Assembly (NCBI GenBank): GCA_937888955.1
Contig: CALAQW010000011.1
Coordinates: 1 to 51,664, forward strand
DNA: 51,664 bases
Reading direction: 5' to 3'
From: an uncultured Alphaproteobacteria bacterium
GTDB taxonomy: Bacteria > Pseudomonadota > Alphaproteobacteria > UBA11222
How positions within the stretch are numbered: the stretch's first letter is position 1; each line of letters begins with the position of its first letter. This document shows positions 25,059-32,709 of this stretch, in pieces. The translations under genes and the position numbers were made by a program. The notes under the pieces were generated by a model. The model was not told the DNA's origin. It did no database searches and was given only the letters and a program-made list of their open reading frames with translations.

Positions 25059-25419
25059 AGTCTCCCGCTATGCCAAGGCGGAGACGGCTGATCAGCTGAT
25101 TCTTCTGCTGCGTCCTGTTTGCTGAACCGATTATTTTGGGGAACCGCCATCGCGGCTATCCAGGATCGGGGGTATAACCCAAGAAAGCCAACAGGATTTG
25201 CAAAGCCCGGCAAGCGCTAAAAGCAAGCGCCTGCCGCGGAAACCCTTCACTGGACATGCTTCACTGGGCTTCCATCGCTGAACATCCATCACTGAGTCAA
25301 ATTTTCGGTGGGCGCGAATAGCGCCCATTCGTATTTTCCCCCTGCATATCCGCTGACAGACAGGCACATCTGCGCCCCGATCCGCCCCCGTCCCGGCGGA
25401 CAAGACGGTGCAACATGCC
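25059..25419. other. 361-base convergent intergenic region
   Basis: Lies between the ends of the cold-shock gene (plus) and the Usp gene (minus). It contains diverged short direct repeats around TTCACTGGAC (25245-25300) and one hairpin at 25309-25327. No gene is supported. Confidence 0.6.
25309..25337. terminator. hairpin, possible terminator between csp and usp genes
   Basis: TGGGCGC and GCGCCCA form a 7-base-pair stem around GAATA, followed on the plus strand by ATTCGTATTTT and on the minus strand by a stretch ending in AAAATTTG. A weak bidirectional terminator is plausible. Confidence 0.45.
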
Positions 25420-26268
25420 TTAATGCACCATCAGGACTGCGACATCAGTGTTCTGAATGACATAGCGCGTCGCACCGCCCAGGATGAGTTCGCGAATACG
25501 GCTGTGCCCATAAGCCCCCATCACCAGCAGATCGGCCTGATTTTCCTTCACCTGATTGAGGATCACTTCCCCCACCGGGGTGTTGCCCAGCGCCACCTGC
25601 TTGATCGTCGCCTTGATGCCGTGGCTGCCGATATAACTTTGCAAGGCTGCTGTGGCCAACTCATCAAACTCTCTGTCCTGAGCGGTAATAAAGGTCACGC
25701 TTTCAGCTTCACCAAGCAGCGGTAACGCCCCGGTCAGCGCACGCGCCGCCTCTGGCCCGCCATCCCAGGCCACAATCACCCGTTGGCCGATCGTGTTCGC
25801 CGCTTCGCCAGGCACAAGCAGACATGGCCTGCCCGATTCCATCAAAGTCGGCTCGATATCATAGGCGATATCGGGGACCGAGAAGATGACAAGATCCGCA
25901 AGACGTGCCGCCGCCGCCGCGCGATCCGCCGGATCGCCCATGGTTTCAAGAAATTCGGCTGTCACTTTATCTCGACTGTCCGGCGTCCCGGTTTCTTCCG
26001 CGCCGGTTTGCGCCAGCATATGCAAAAAGGTTTCCCTTGCCTTGGCGCATTGCCGCTTATTGGCTTCATCGACCGCCGCAACCAGTTCCGTCGCGATCTG
26101 CCCGGTCAACGCTTCCCCGGCCACTGGCAAAGCTTCGGTCGGGTTGCGATTGACGAAGAGACAAGCGACATGCGCGCCGTAATTCGCGGCGATATCGAAC
26201 CCCGCACGCAGGGCGCGCTGATCCGAATCGGTCCCTGCCAACGGAACCAAGATCTTGCCCAGTCTCAT
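25420..26268 (-). CDS. universal stress protein with two Usp domains
   Basis: A 282-residue tandem Usp protein. Domain 1 (about 1-140) starts LGKILVPLAGTDSDQRAL; domain 2 (about 160-282) starts QRVIVAWDGGPEAARAL and carries the nucleotide-binding signature MGAYGHSRIRELILGG with the following ATRYVIQ. The ATP-binding motif is kept only in domain 2. The ATG at 26268 follows GGGAGAAGG. It is divergent from a CDP-alcohol phosphatidyltransferase, with only 66 bases between the starts, so their promoters overlap. The trigger and partners are unknown. Confidence 0.92.
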   Translation of the reverse strand: MRLGKILVPLAGTDSDQRALRAGFDIAANYGAHVACLFVNRNPTEALPVAGEALTGQIATELVAAVDEANKRQCAKARETFLHMLAQTGAEETGTPDSRDKVTAEFLETMGDPADRAAAAARLADLVIFSVPDIAYDIEPTLMESGRPCLLVPGEAANTIGQRVIVAWDGGPEAARALTGALPLLGEAESVTFITAQDREFDELATAALQSYIGSHGIKATIKQVALGNTPVGEVILNQVKENQADLLVMGAYGHSRIRELILGGATRYVIQNTDVAVLMVH

Positions 26269-26334
26269 ATTCCTTCTCCCTGGATAGCTTTGCAGTTGGC
26301 AATTGTTTACAGTCTTTCTCCGAAAAGGGTCTTG

Positions 26335-26973
26335 ATGCAAGTCAAACCGATCATCTTTATAAATCGAGGCGGAATGGAAGCGCTGCGTGAGAAGCTACAT
26401 GCGGGGGCACAGACCCTGCTGGCCCCGTTCATCAACTTTCTGGTCCGGTTCGCAATAACGCCAAATCAGATTTCGGTCGCGGGTCTGCTGATCAATTTTA
26501 TCACCGCCTGGCTGATTGTCGCGCAATTACCGGTTGCGGCGGGGATTTTATACGGTGTCGCCGGGCTGTTCGATCTGATGGATGGCGCGCTGGCGCGCAA
26601 GACAGGTCAGGCGCACCCCTTTGGCGCATTCCTTGATTCCACGCTCGACCGCGTATCCGAAGGCGTGGTGTTCGCGGCCATCGCCTATCATTTCGCGGTA
26701 ACCGGCGAAGCCATCGCCGCCGCCGCCGTGGTTCTGGCACTGCTTGGCTCGCTTCTGGTCAGCTATACCCGCGCACGGGCGGAAGCGCTTGGCTGCGTCT
26801 GCAGGGGCGGCTTTGCGGCACGGCTTGAACGATTGCTGCTGATCCTGTTTGCACTGATATTCGGCTTTGTCGAGATCGCGATCTATCTGTTGCTCGCGGC
26901 CACCGCCTTCACCGTCTGCCAGCGCATCTGGATCACCTACAGGCAACTCAACACATCGCCACCCGCGGCCTGA
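26335..26973 (+). CDS. CDP-alcohol phosphatidyltransferase family protein
   Basis: A 212-residue membrane enzyme of phospholipid synthesis. The catalytic signature DG-x2-AR-x8-G-x3-D-x3-D is complete: Asp83-Gly84, Ala87-Arg88, Gly97, Asp101 and Asp105. Six or so hydrophobic segments follow (about 47-63, 66-82, 108-130, 134-152, 170-200). The ATG at 26335 has AAAAGGG upstream; an upstream extension would overlap the Usp gene. Whether the acceptor is glycerol phosphate, serine or inositol phosphate cannot be told from sequence by eye. It is close to PgsA-like short members. Confidence 0.88.
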   Translation: MQVKPIIFINRGGMEALREKLHAGAQTLLAPFINFLVRFAITPNQISVAGLLINFITAWLIVAQLPVAAGILYGVAGLFDLMDGALARKTGQAHPFGAFLDSTLDRVSEGVVFAAIAYHFAVTGEAIAAAAVVLALLGSLLVSYTRARAEALGCVCRGGFAARLERLLLILFALIFGFVEIAIYLLLAATAFTVCQRIWITYRQLNTSPPAA

Positions 26974-26979
26974 TCGAAT

Positions 26980-28062
26980 TCAGCCATCGGCCGGCGGCAA
27001 ATGCGCCGCCATCCAGCATTGCAGCGATTGCAGCTGCGGATGCGGATGCGCCAAGGCGCGCTCGAGATAGCGGCGTACACGCGGTATCAGGCCGAGATAG
27101 AACATCTTGCCATCACGCCGCGCCAGCCGGGTGAAGGTGCCAAGCAGGCGCGTATTGCGTTGCACCCCGGCGATCGCACAGGCCAGATGAAATCCGTCCA
27201 CATCGAAATCAGGTTGCGAGCGGCGCGCGCCCTCACAATAACGCGCCAGCATGTTACTGGCTAATTCGGGCGCCACATCGCGCCGCGCATCCTCAAGCAG
27301 CGACACAAGATCATAGGCCGCGCTGCCGCGCAGGGCGTCCTGAAAGTCAATGATCCCGACCCGCTGCAAACCGGCGCGGTCGGGCAGCCAGAATATATTC
27401 TGCGCGTGATAGTCCCTGAGGACAAGCACCTCCGGACCGCTGGCAAAATGGGGGTAAAGCGCATCCCAGATATCTTCAAATTCGCGGCGTGCCGCAGCGC
27501 TCGCATCACGGCCCTGATCGGGCAGATACCAGTCGAGCATCAGCGCAAGCTCCGCCTGAACCGCCGCCTTGTCGAAACCGGGCACCCGATAGGCGGGGCA
27601 ATAGGGGGTTTCAGGCAGCAATGCGGGTAAAGGCCGGCTATGCAGCGCCAGCAGCAAATCGATCGCGGCGCCATAAAGCGGCAATTCCGCCTGTCCTTGC
27701 GCAAACAGATCGAAATAGAGCGCATCGCCAAAATCTTCGAGCAAGAGCAGCCCGGCTGCCATATCCCCTGCCAGAATCCGTGGTGCGCTGAACCCCGACT
27801 GCGCAAGATAGCGCGCAACCGCCACAAAGGGCGCGCAATCCACGGCCAGATGCGCGACTGCATTATATTCCCGTGCCGCGTGCTGTTTCGGGGCATCGCC
27901 GCCAGGCGGGGCATCCATCAAGATCGCCCGCGCCGCGCCCGATGACAGGCGTGCATAGCGCCGATAGGACGCATCCCCCGCCAATGGCTTATAATCCGCC
28001 TGGCCCCAACCCGCCGCGGTGAGAAACTGTCCGATCACCGCCTGTCTGTCAGATATCGGCAA
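26980..28062 (-). CDS. amgK: N-acetylmuramate/N-acetylglucosamine-type sugar kinase (AmgK-like, APH fold)
   Basis: A 360-residue aminoglycoside-phosphotransferase-fold kinase. In AmgK the reaction phosphorylates MurNAc and GlcNAc at C1 during peptidoglycan recycling. Seen here: PLAGDASYRRYARL in the N-lobe, a LLLLEDFGD hinge, the catalytic loop LRDYHAQN (215-222) and the metal loop IIDFQDA (Asp239). RDYHxxN is typical of this group. The likely start is a TTG at 28062 with GGGAGG six bases upstream, overlapping tsaE by 14 bases. Linkage to tsaE and divL matches the Caulobacter locus. The usual next gene, murU, is missing here, so the recycling role is inference. Confidence 0.8.
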   Translation of the reverse strand: MPISDRQAVIGQFLTAAGWGQADYKPLAGDASYRRYARLSSGAARAILMDAPPGGDAPKQHAAREYNAVAHLAVDCAPFVAVARYLAQSGFSAPRILAGDMAAGLLLLEDFGDALYFDLFAQGQAELPLYGAAIDLLLALHSRPLPALLPETPYCPAYRVPGFDKAAVQAELALMLDWYLPDQGRDASAAARREFEDIWDALYPHFASGPEVLVLRDYHAQNIFWLPDRAGLQRVGIIDFQDALRGSAAYDLVSLLEDARRDVAPELASNMLARYCEGARRSQPDFDVDGFHLACAIAGVQRNTRLLGTFTRLARRDGKMFYLGLIPRVRRYLERALAHPHPQLQSLQCWMAAHLPPADG

Positions 28063-28522
28063 GCCGCGCCTCCCAAATTTCCGGTATTCTGAATTCGAAC
28101 CGCCGCCGGCCACTCATCGGCGCATCGGTACTGATGTGAATTTCGAGGCAGGCCTCAGGCAGTAACGGCGCGATCCGTTCGGGCCATTCGATCAGACTGA
28201 CCCCTTCGGCAAATGCCTCCTCGATCCCGAGCTCATAGGCCTCCGCCGGGTCGTCGATCCGGTAGAAATCGAAATGCCAGATTGTGAAAGGGCGCAGAAA
28301 ATACTGCTGCACCAGACTGAAAGTCGGGCTTGGCACCTCATCCACGATTCCCGCTTCCGCCAGCAAAGTCTGAATGAGCGCGCGGGCAAAGCTTGTCTTA
28401 CCCACCCCGAGCGTGCCATGCAGCGCGATTATATCGCCCCGCCGCAATCGCTGTGCCAGCCGCGCGGCAAGCGCTGCTGTCGCATCGAGATCGGTCACAT
28501 CGAAAATTCTGGTCTGCGGCAC
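28049..28522 (-). CDS. tsaE: tRNA threonylcarbamoyladenosine biosynthesis ATPase TsaE
   Basis: TsaE is the ATPase partner of TsaB/TsaD in making t6A37 on ANN-decoding tRNAs. The 157 residues have the Walker A motif GTLGVGKTS (36-44), VPSPTFSLVQQY, the WHFDFYRIDDPAEAYELGIEE signature in two parts around residues 88-107, and LIEWPER. The C-terminus overlaps the amgK-like start by 14 bases. In Caulobacter this gene lies next to divL and amgK; here ferredoxin-NADP reductase has come between tsaE and divL. Confidence 0.95.
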   Translation of the reverse strand: MPQTRIFDVTDLDATAALAARLAQRLRRGDIIALHGTLGVGKTSFARALIQTLLAEAGIVDEVPSPTFSLVQQYFLRPFTIWHFDFYRIDDPAEAYELGIEEAFAEGVSLIEWPERIAPLLPEACLEIHISTDAPMSGRRRFEFRIPEIWEARLADI

Positions 28523-28591
28523 AAAGGGGATCCTGATCTGTAACTCACGCTTTGTTCTATCGCCTGAGCCTGTCGGGTCGCAACAACATGC

Positions 28592-28622
28592 GCCAAACGG
28601 TCAGCATTTCTGACAGTTTGGC
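28592..28622. promoter_or_regulatory. 13-5-13 dyad, likely operator upstream of ferredoxin-NADP reductase
   Basis: GCCAAACGGTCAG and CTGACAGTTTGGC are inverted repeats (12 of 13 matched) separated by CATTT. Six bases further right TATAAA (28628-28633) looks like a -10 element for the plus strand, so the dyad covers the -35 zone. A repressor or activator site is more likely than a terminator, as no T-run follows. Confidence 0.55.
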
Positions 28623-28685
28623 TTGATTATAAATCGCGCTTGGCCGATCTTTGGGAAAATACTGAAAAATAAAGCCAGGGACCCC

Positions 28686-29726
28686 ATGTCAGAAAATACT
28701 CATGCAACCGATATCGCGATTGTCGGTGCAGGCCCGGTCGGATTGTTCGGCGTATTCGCTGCGGGCATGCTGAATATGAAATGCGTCGTGACAGACTCGC
28801 TTGAATTGATCGGGGGGCAATGCACCGCACTGTATCCGGAAAAACCGATTTTCGATATCCCCGGCCACCCCTCGATCGAAGCGCAGGAGCTGATCGTCAA
28901 TCTCGAAAAGCAGGCAGCGCCTTTTGAGCCGGTCTATTTGCTCGACCAGCAGATCATGACCGTCGAGAAGCTGGATGACGGCAGTGAGCATGGCTGGCGG
29001 CTGACCACCAGCAAAGGCAGCATCATTCTGGCCAAGGCGATCATCATTGCCGCGGGCGTCGGCGCATTCGGCCCCAACCGGCCGCCGGTTGAAAATCTCG
29101 ACATCTACGAGAAATCGGGCCGCGTTCATTATCTGGTCAAGCGCAAGGAAGATTTTCGCGGCAAGAAGCTGGTCATCGCCGGTGGCGGCGATTCGGCGGT
29201 TGACTGGGTCATGTCGCTGAAGGAAATCGCCGAGCGGGTCGCCATTGTCCACCGGCGTGATGGCTTTCGCGCCGCTGACGCCAATGTCGACAAATTGCGG
29301 CAATGGGGCCGGGACGGGGAAATCGATTATGTGGTGCCCTATCAGGTCAAGGTACTGCATGGCGAGAATGGCGTGCTGAGCGGGGTTGAGGTCGCGCATA
29401 AGGATGAAAGCCGCATCCTCGAAGCCGATATGTTCCTGCCCTTCTACGGATTATCGAGCAAACTCGGCCCGATCGCCGAATGGGGCCTTGATCTCGACAA
29501 GAAGCATATAATGGTCGATCCGGCCACCTGCGCCAGCAATGTGCCGGGGATCTTCGCGGCCGGCGATATCGCCATGTATCCGGGCAAGCTGCATCTTATC
29601 CTGGCCGGCTTCTCGGAAATCGAGATGGCCTGCCACGCGGCGCGCGATATCGTCTTTCCGGATACGGAATATAAGTTCGAATATTCCTCGGCCAAGGGCG
29701 TGCCGGGCACACCGGTCCCATCCTGA
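28686..29726 (+). CDS. ferredoxin/flavodoxin--NADP+ reductase (thioredoxin-reductase-like type)
   Basis: A 346-residue FAD enzyme that passes electrons between NADPH and ferredoxin or flavodoxin. It is of the TrxR-like type: FAD motif GAGPVG (14-19), IGGQCTALYPEKPIFDIPG, NADPH motif GGGDSAVDW (about 167-175), HRRDGFRA, and FAAGDIAMYPGKLHLI. The CxxC of thioredoxin reductase is absent (only an isolated Cys in GGQC), which separates it from TrxB. The ATG at 28686 follows CAGGGA. A 13-5-13 dyad and -10-like box upstream suggest specific control. Confidence 0.92.
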   Translation: MSENTHATDIAIVGAGPVGLFGVFAAGMLNMKCVVTDSLELIGGQCTALYPEKPIFDIPGHPSIEAQELIVNLEKQAAPFEPVYLLDQQIMTVEKLDDGSEHGWRLTTSKGSIILAKAIIIAAGVGAFGPNRPPVENLDIYEKSGRVHYLVKRKEDFRGKKLVIAGGGDSAVDWVMSLKEIAERVAIVHRRDGFRAADANVDKLRQWGRDGEIDYVVPYQVKVLHGENGVLSGVEVAHKDESRILEADMFLPFYGLSSKLGPIAEWGLDLDKKHIMVDPATCASNVPGIFAAGDIAMYPGKLHLILAGFSEIEMACHAARDIVFPDTEYKFEYSSAKGVPGTPVPS

Positions 29727-29753
29727 TTTCAACCCGATTTCAATAACCGCCAA

Positions 29754-29785
29754 ACCGGTAATCTGGTCATGACCGGATTACCGGT
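29754..29785. other. nested inverted repeat between convergent genes
   Basis: ACCGGTAATC and GATTACCGGT form a perfect 10-base-pair stem, and the 12-base loop itself contains the palindrome GGTCATGACC. It sits between the convergent FNR and divL stops (29726 and 29789). No T-run follows on either side, but it can act as a bidirectional RNA end. Confidence 0.7.
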
Positions 29786-29788
29786 GGG

Positions 29789-32347
29789 CTATGATTCCGC
29801 ATCCACTGTCACATCCGCCGATGGCAAAAGCTGGCGCGCCATCTCCACCGGGTCGGACATTACCCCGTCTTTTTGCGCGATATCTTCCGCTGGCCTGACG
29901 GGCAGATTGCAGATCACCGTCGCGCCCTGATCTGTTTCGGACTCGACATCGATCCATCCGCCATGCAATTCGACCAGACTGCGTACAAGCGACAATCCGA
30001 TACCAAAGCCCTGCGCCTTGCCCTTGCGCGGCTGCGATTCGAAACTTCGGAACATCGCCTGCTGATATTCGGGCTTGATACCGATCCCCTTATCGGCGAC
30101 CCATAGCTGGCAGATTTCCTGACCGTCTTCCGCGCGGTGATAGCGGTTGGCGCCGATGATGACCTCATCCCCCGGCTGCGAGAATTTGAACGCATTGGAC
30201 AGCAGGTTGAACATCACCTGCTTGATACGCCGTGGATCGGCATGAATGTCGCCAATTTCCTCAGGACAATCGAGCCGCAGGGTCATATCCGCCTCCTGCG
30301 CGCGCTGGCGCGACAGATCACGAACCGAACCCAGCAATGCGAAGATATTGGTTTGCGACAGGGACAGGCTCATATGTCCGGCTTCGATTGTCGCAAGGTC
30401 GATGACATCGTTGATCAGCTCCATCAGGTGGTGCGACGCCTCAAGCAAGCCTTGCGAATATTCATGCTGCCGTTCGTTCAGTGTACCGAAGAATTCATGC
30501 TCGAGAATCTCGCCAAATCCGACGATCGTATTCAGCGGTGTGCGCAGCTGATAGGAAATATGTGTGATAAATTCCGATTTCAGCCGGTCAGCGGTTTCAA
30601 GCGCATCGTTACGCTCGCGCAGCGCCCGCTCAATACGCACCGTATCGGAAATATCGGTAAAGGTCAGCATGGTGCCGCCATCGGGCAGGGGGACCACCGA
30701 ACAATCAAGTCCGATACCGTTGGCGCATTCGGTCTGGATCTCAAATCGCGACCGGTCTTCATCCGAACCGGTCACCCGGTTCTTGAGTAATTCCCAGATA
30801 TTCTGCTCCGCACAATGCGGACCGCAAAGCCCGCTGACCAGATCGATATGCGGTTCATCCGCCAGCTGATCTTCCCGCAGGTTCCAGATTTGCAGGAATG
30901 CGGGATTGAACAATCCAAGCCGGCCATCCACGCCGAACACCGCGACCCCTTCGCGCAGATTGTTAAGCGATTCGCGCTGCACCCGCGACAACGCCTTGTA
31001 GGATCGCTCCAGGGCAAGGATCGTCGTAAGATCCTCATAGATCACGATGATACCGCCGCGCGGACGGGTCTGAGATATCACCATCAGGGTTCGTTCATCG
31101 GGCAGGTGCCACAGCTCTTCCTGCGATTCGATCAGTGTCTCGTAAATTTCAAGCTGCTGCTTCTTCCAGGCAGGAAAATCAGCCTGTTCCGGAAGCCGGC
31201 GCTTTTCGCGCATCTCTTCCAGCAGTTCTCCGTGATGCGGGTTACCCGCGAGCCATTCTTCCGACAGGCCCCAGAATTCGGCGAAAGCGCGATTACAGAA
31301 CACCAGATGTTTATCATTACCGAAGATGGCAAGTGGTGCATTAATGACATTCAATGTCGCGCGTTGCGCCGTAAGCTGACGGTCCGCTTCCTTGCGCGAT
31401 TCCGCAAGCTCGGTGACATCGACCGCAAAGCCACAACTTCCTTCCGATAACGGACGTTCGACGATTTCAAGTGTCCGCCGCTGCCCGTTCAGGACCGCAG
31501 GCACCGTCAAACGATTGCCTTGCTTTTCGGCGGCCGCGACGTCTGCCGCCTCGACAAGCTCCTCGCCGCTATTGACGACCGTCGCCGCATCCTTTGCTTC
31601 GACGGCCTCGACATAGTGATTGTTGACCCACACCAGTTTGCCTTGCGCGTCACGTCGCCAGATCGGCACCGGCGCGATATCGAGGATCGCTACCGCCCAG
31701 TCTCTTTGCGCGCGGATTTCATCGACTGTCCGACGTAGCGCACTCACCTCCTCAAATGCCTCGGTGACGTCGGAGACCCAGAGCGCGGCGCCCTGACCTG
31801 TGAATTTGCCGACACAGGCCAGCGTCCGCATATCCCGGCTTACAACAGGAACCGTGAAACGCTGCCCGTCAGCGCGCAGCTTGTCGACCGCCGCAATTAG
31901 CTTGTCAGCGGAATCAGCCTGCAGCGTTTTACAGAATTTCTGGAACAGATCCGGGCTGTCAGCGGCCCGGTGGCGCGCATTGTCGCCGGCCTCGATAATA
32001 GCGCTGCCGCCAAATAACTGCACCGGCGCGGCACCGGCCCACAGGAAAACCGCATCGGGATCCGCATTCAACACCGACTGAACCGTTTCGAGTTCGGATT
32101 GCATCACCGCCAGGCGCTTGAGATCCGCCTGCCGCCCCGCCGCCAATTGCCGCGATTTATGTGCGGAAAGAAAGATACCGCCCACCGCGATCGCGAGGGC
32201 GACCGCAAGACCTGTCATCACAAGATCTGTCGGGCTTAGCTGCACCGTTTCCGCCATCGGCAGGGACAGAGACAAGTCCCGGGCGGTCGCCACACCGATG
32301 CCGAACAACCAGAACGCGGCCATATGCGACACCGGACGCAACACCAT
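29789..32347 (-). CDS. divL: DivL-type PAS sensor kinase with Tyr at the phosphorylation site
   Basis: A membrane-linked atypical kinase of about 852 residues from the ATG at 32347 (an ATG at 32323 is also possible). N-terminal hydrophobic segments (about 9-20 and 42-60) are followed by several PAS domains (about 110-580). Then comes a HisKA domain reading HISYQLRTPL, so the position normally held by His is Tyr599. The HATPase domain is intact: NLLSNAFKF, ADKGIGI, GFGIGLSLV. In Caulobacter DivL also has Tyr here, binds DivK and controls CckA, hence CtrA. The nearby tsaE and amgK fit the Caulobacter order. Residues upstream of 32347 would be Cys-rich and unlike the family. Confidence 0.85.
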   Translation of the reverse strand: MVLRPVSHMAAFWLFGIGVATARDLSLSLPMAETVQLSPTDLVMTGLAVALAIAVGGIFLSAHKSRQLAAGRQADLKRLAVMQSELETVQSVLNADPDAVFLWAGAAPVQLFGGSAIIEAGDNARHRAADSPDLFQKFCKTLQADSADKLIAAVDKLRADGQRFTVPVVSRDMRTLACVGKFTGQGAALWVSDVTEAFEEVSALRRTVDEIRAQRDWAVAILDIAPVPIWRRDAQGKLVWVNNHYVEAVEAKDAATVVNSGEELVEAADVAAAEKQGNRLTVPAVLNGQRRTLEIVERPLSEGSCGFAVDVTELAESRKEADRQLTAQRATLNVINAPLAIFGNDKHLVFCNRAFAEFWGLSEEWLAGNPHHGELLEEMREKRRLPEQADFPAWKKQQLEIYETLIESQEELWHLPDERTLMVISQTRPRGGIIVIYEDLTTILALERSYKALSRVQRESLNNLREGVAVFGVDGRLGLFNPAFLQIWNLREDQLADEPHIDLVSGLCGPHCAEQNIWELLKNRVTGSDEDRSRFEIQTECANGIGLDCSVVPLPDGGTMLTFTDISDTVRIERALRERNDALETADRLKSEFITHISYQLRTPLNTIVGFGEILEHEFFGTLNERQHEYSQGLLEASHHLMELINDVIDLATIEAGHMSLSLSQTNIFALLGSVRDLSRQRAQEADMTLRLDCPEEIGDIHADPRRIKQVMFNLLSNAFKFSQPGDEVIIGANRYHRAEDGQEICQLWVADKGIGIKPEYQQAMFRSFESQPRKGKAQGFGIGLSLVRSLVELHGGWIDVESETDQGATVICNLPVRPAEDIAQKDGVMSDPVEMARQLLPSADVTVDAES

Positions 32348-32348
32348 A

Positions 32349-32416
32349 TGCAACAATGTTGCGCAACATGTTGCAAAATGGTGCAACTGTCGCATTTTCC
32401 GGTGCGAACTGTTGCA
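32349..32416. promoter_or_regulatory. array of inverted TGTTGC/GCAACA half-sites upstream of divL
   Basis: Half-sites in order: TGCAACA (32349), TGTTGC (32357), GCAACA (32363), TGTTGCA (32369), TGCAAC (32382) and TGTTGC (32410). The first four form overlapping perfect palindromes ATGTTGCGCAACAT and GCAACATGTTGC, and the 27 bases together are a palindrome with one extra base. This looks like a co-operative operator. Confidence 0.65.
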
Positions 32417-32589
32417 AGAAGCTGATTTATCTCGATCGCACTGTCGCACTCTGGACCGTCTGTTTCCCTTTTTTGCCGACCGGACAGATCTTAGGCCTGT
32501 CAGCTGGCCGCAAACAAGCATGCAACCGGCGAACCCCTGCGCGGAAATTCCCCGTGATGCACAGCATAGCGCAGCCTGCCGCCAGATGG

Positions 32590-32604
32590 TTAACAGCAGG
32601 TTAA
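32590..32604. promoter_or_regulatory. CtrA-type box TTAA-N7-TTAA
   Basis: TTAACAGCAGGTTAA matches the full alphaproteobacterial CtrA binding pattern with the exact 7-base spacing. It is 106 bases before the nitronate monooxygenase ATG and 243 bases before the divL start. Binding is inferred from pattern only. Confidence 0.5.
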
Positions 32605-32709
32605 TTCCCGATCAAAACCGCTTGCCCGGCCTTCACCACAGGCCTAGGCTTGGGCAAACAAGCCCGCCGCGCGGCAAGCGGCGATAATTTTCAGTCAGGG
32701 AGACCAGCC

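Larger units (their letters stand above)
32348..32709. other. 362-base divergent regulatory region between divL and nitronate monooxygenase
   Basis: Holds an array of TGTTGC/GCAACA half-sites next to the divL start (32349-32416) and a perfect TTAA-N7-TTAA box (32590-32604). No gene is supported; the frame that runs into it from divL becomes rich in Cys and His, unlike a real N-terminus. Confidence 0.7.

Noticed and set aside
32348-32521. N-terminal extension of DivL upstream of 32347
   Set aside because: It would encode Cys/His-rich residues through the palindrome array and lacks a ribosome site; the hydrophobic start just after 32347 is more natural.
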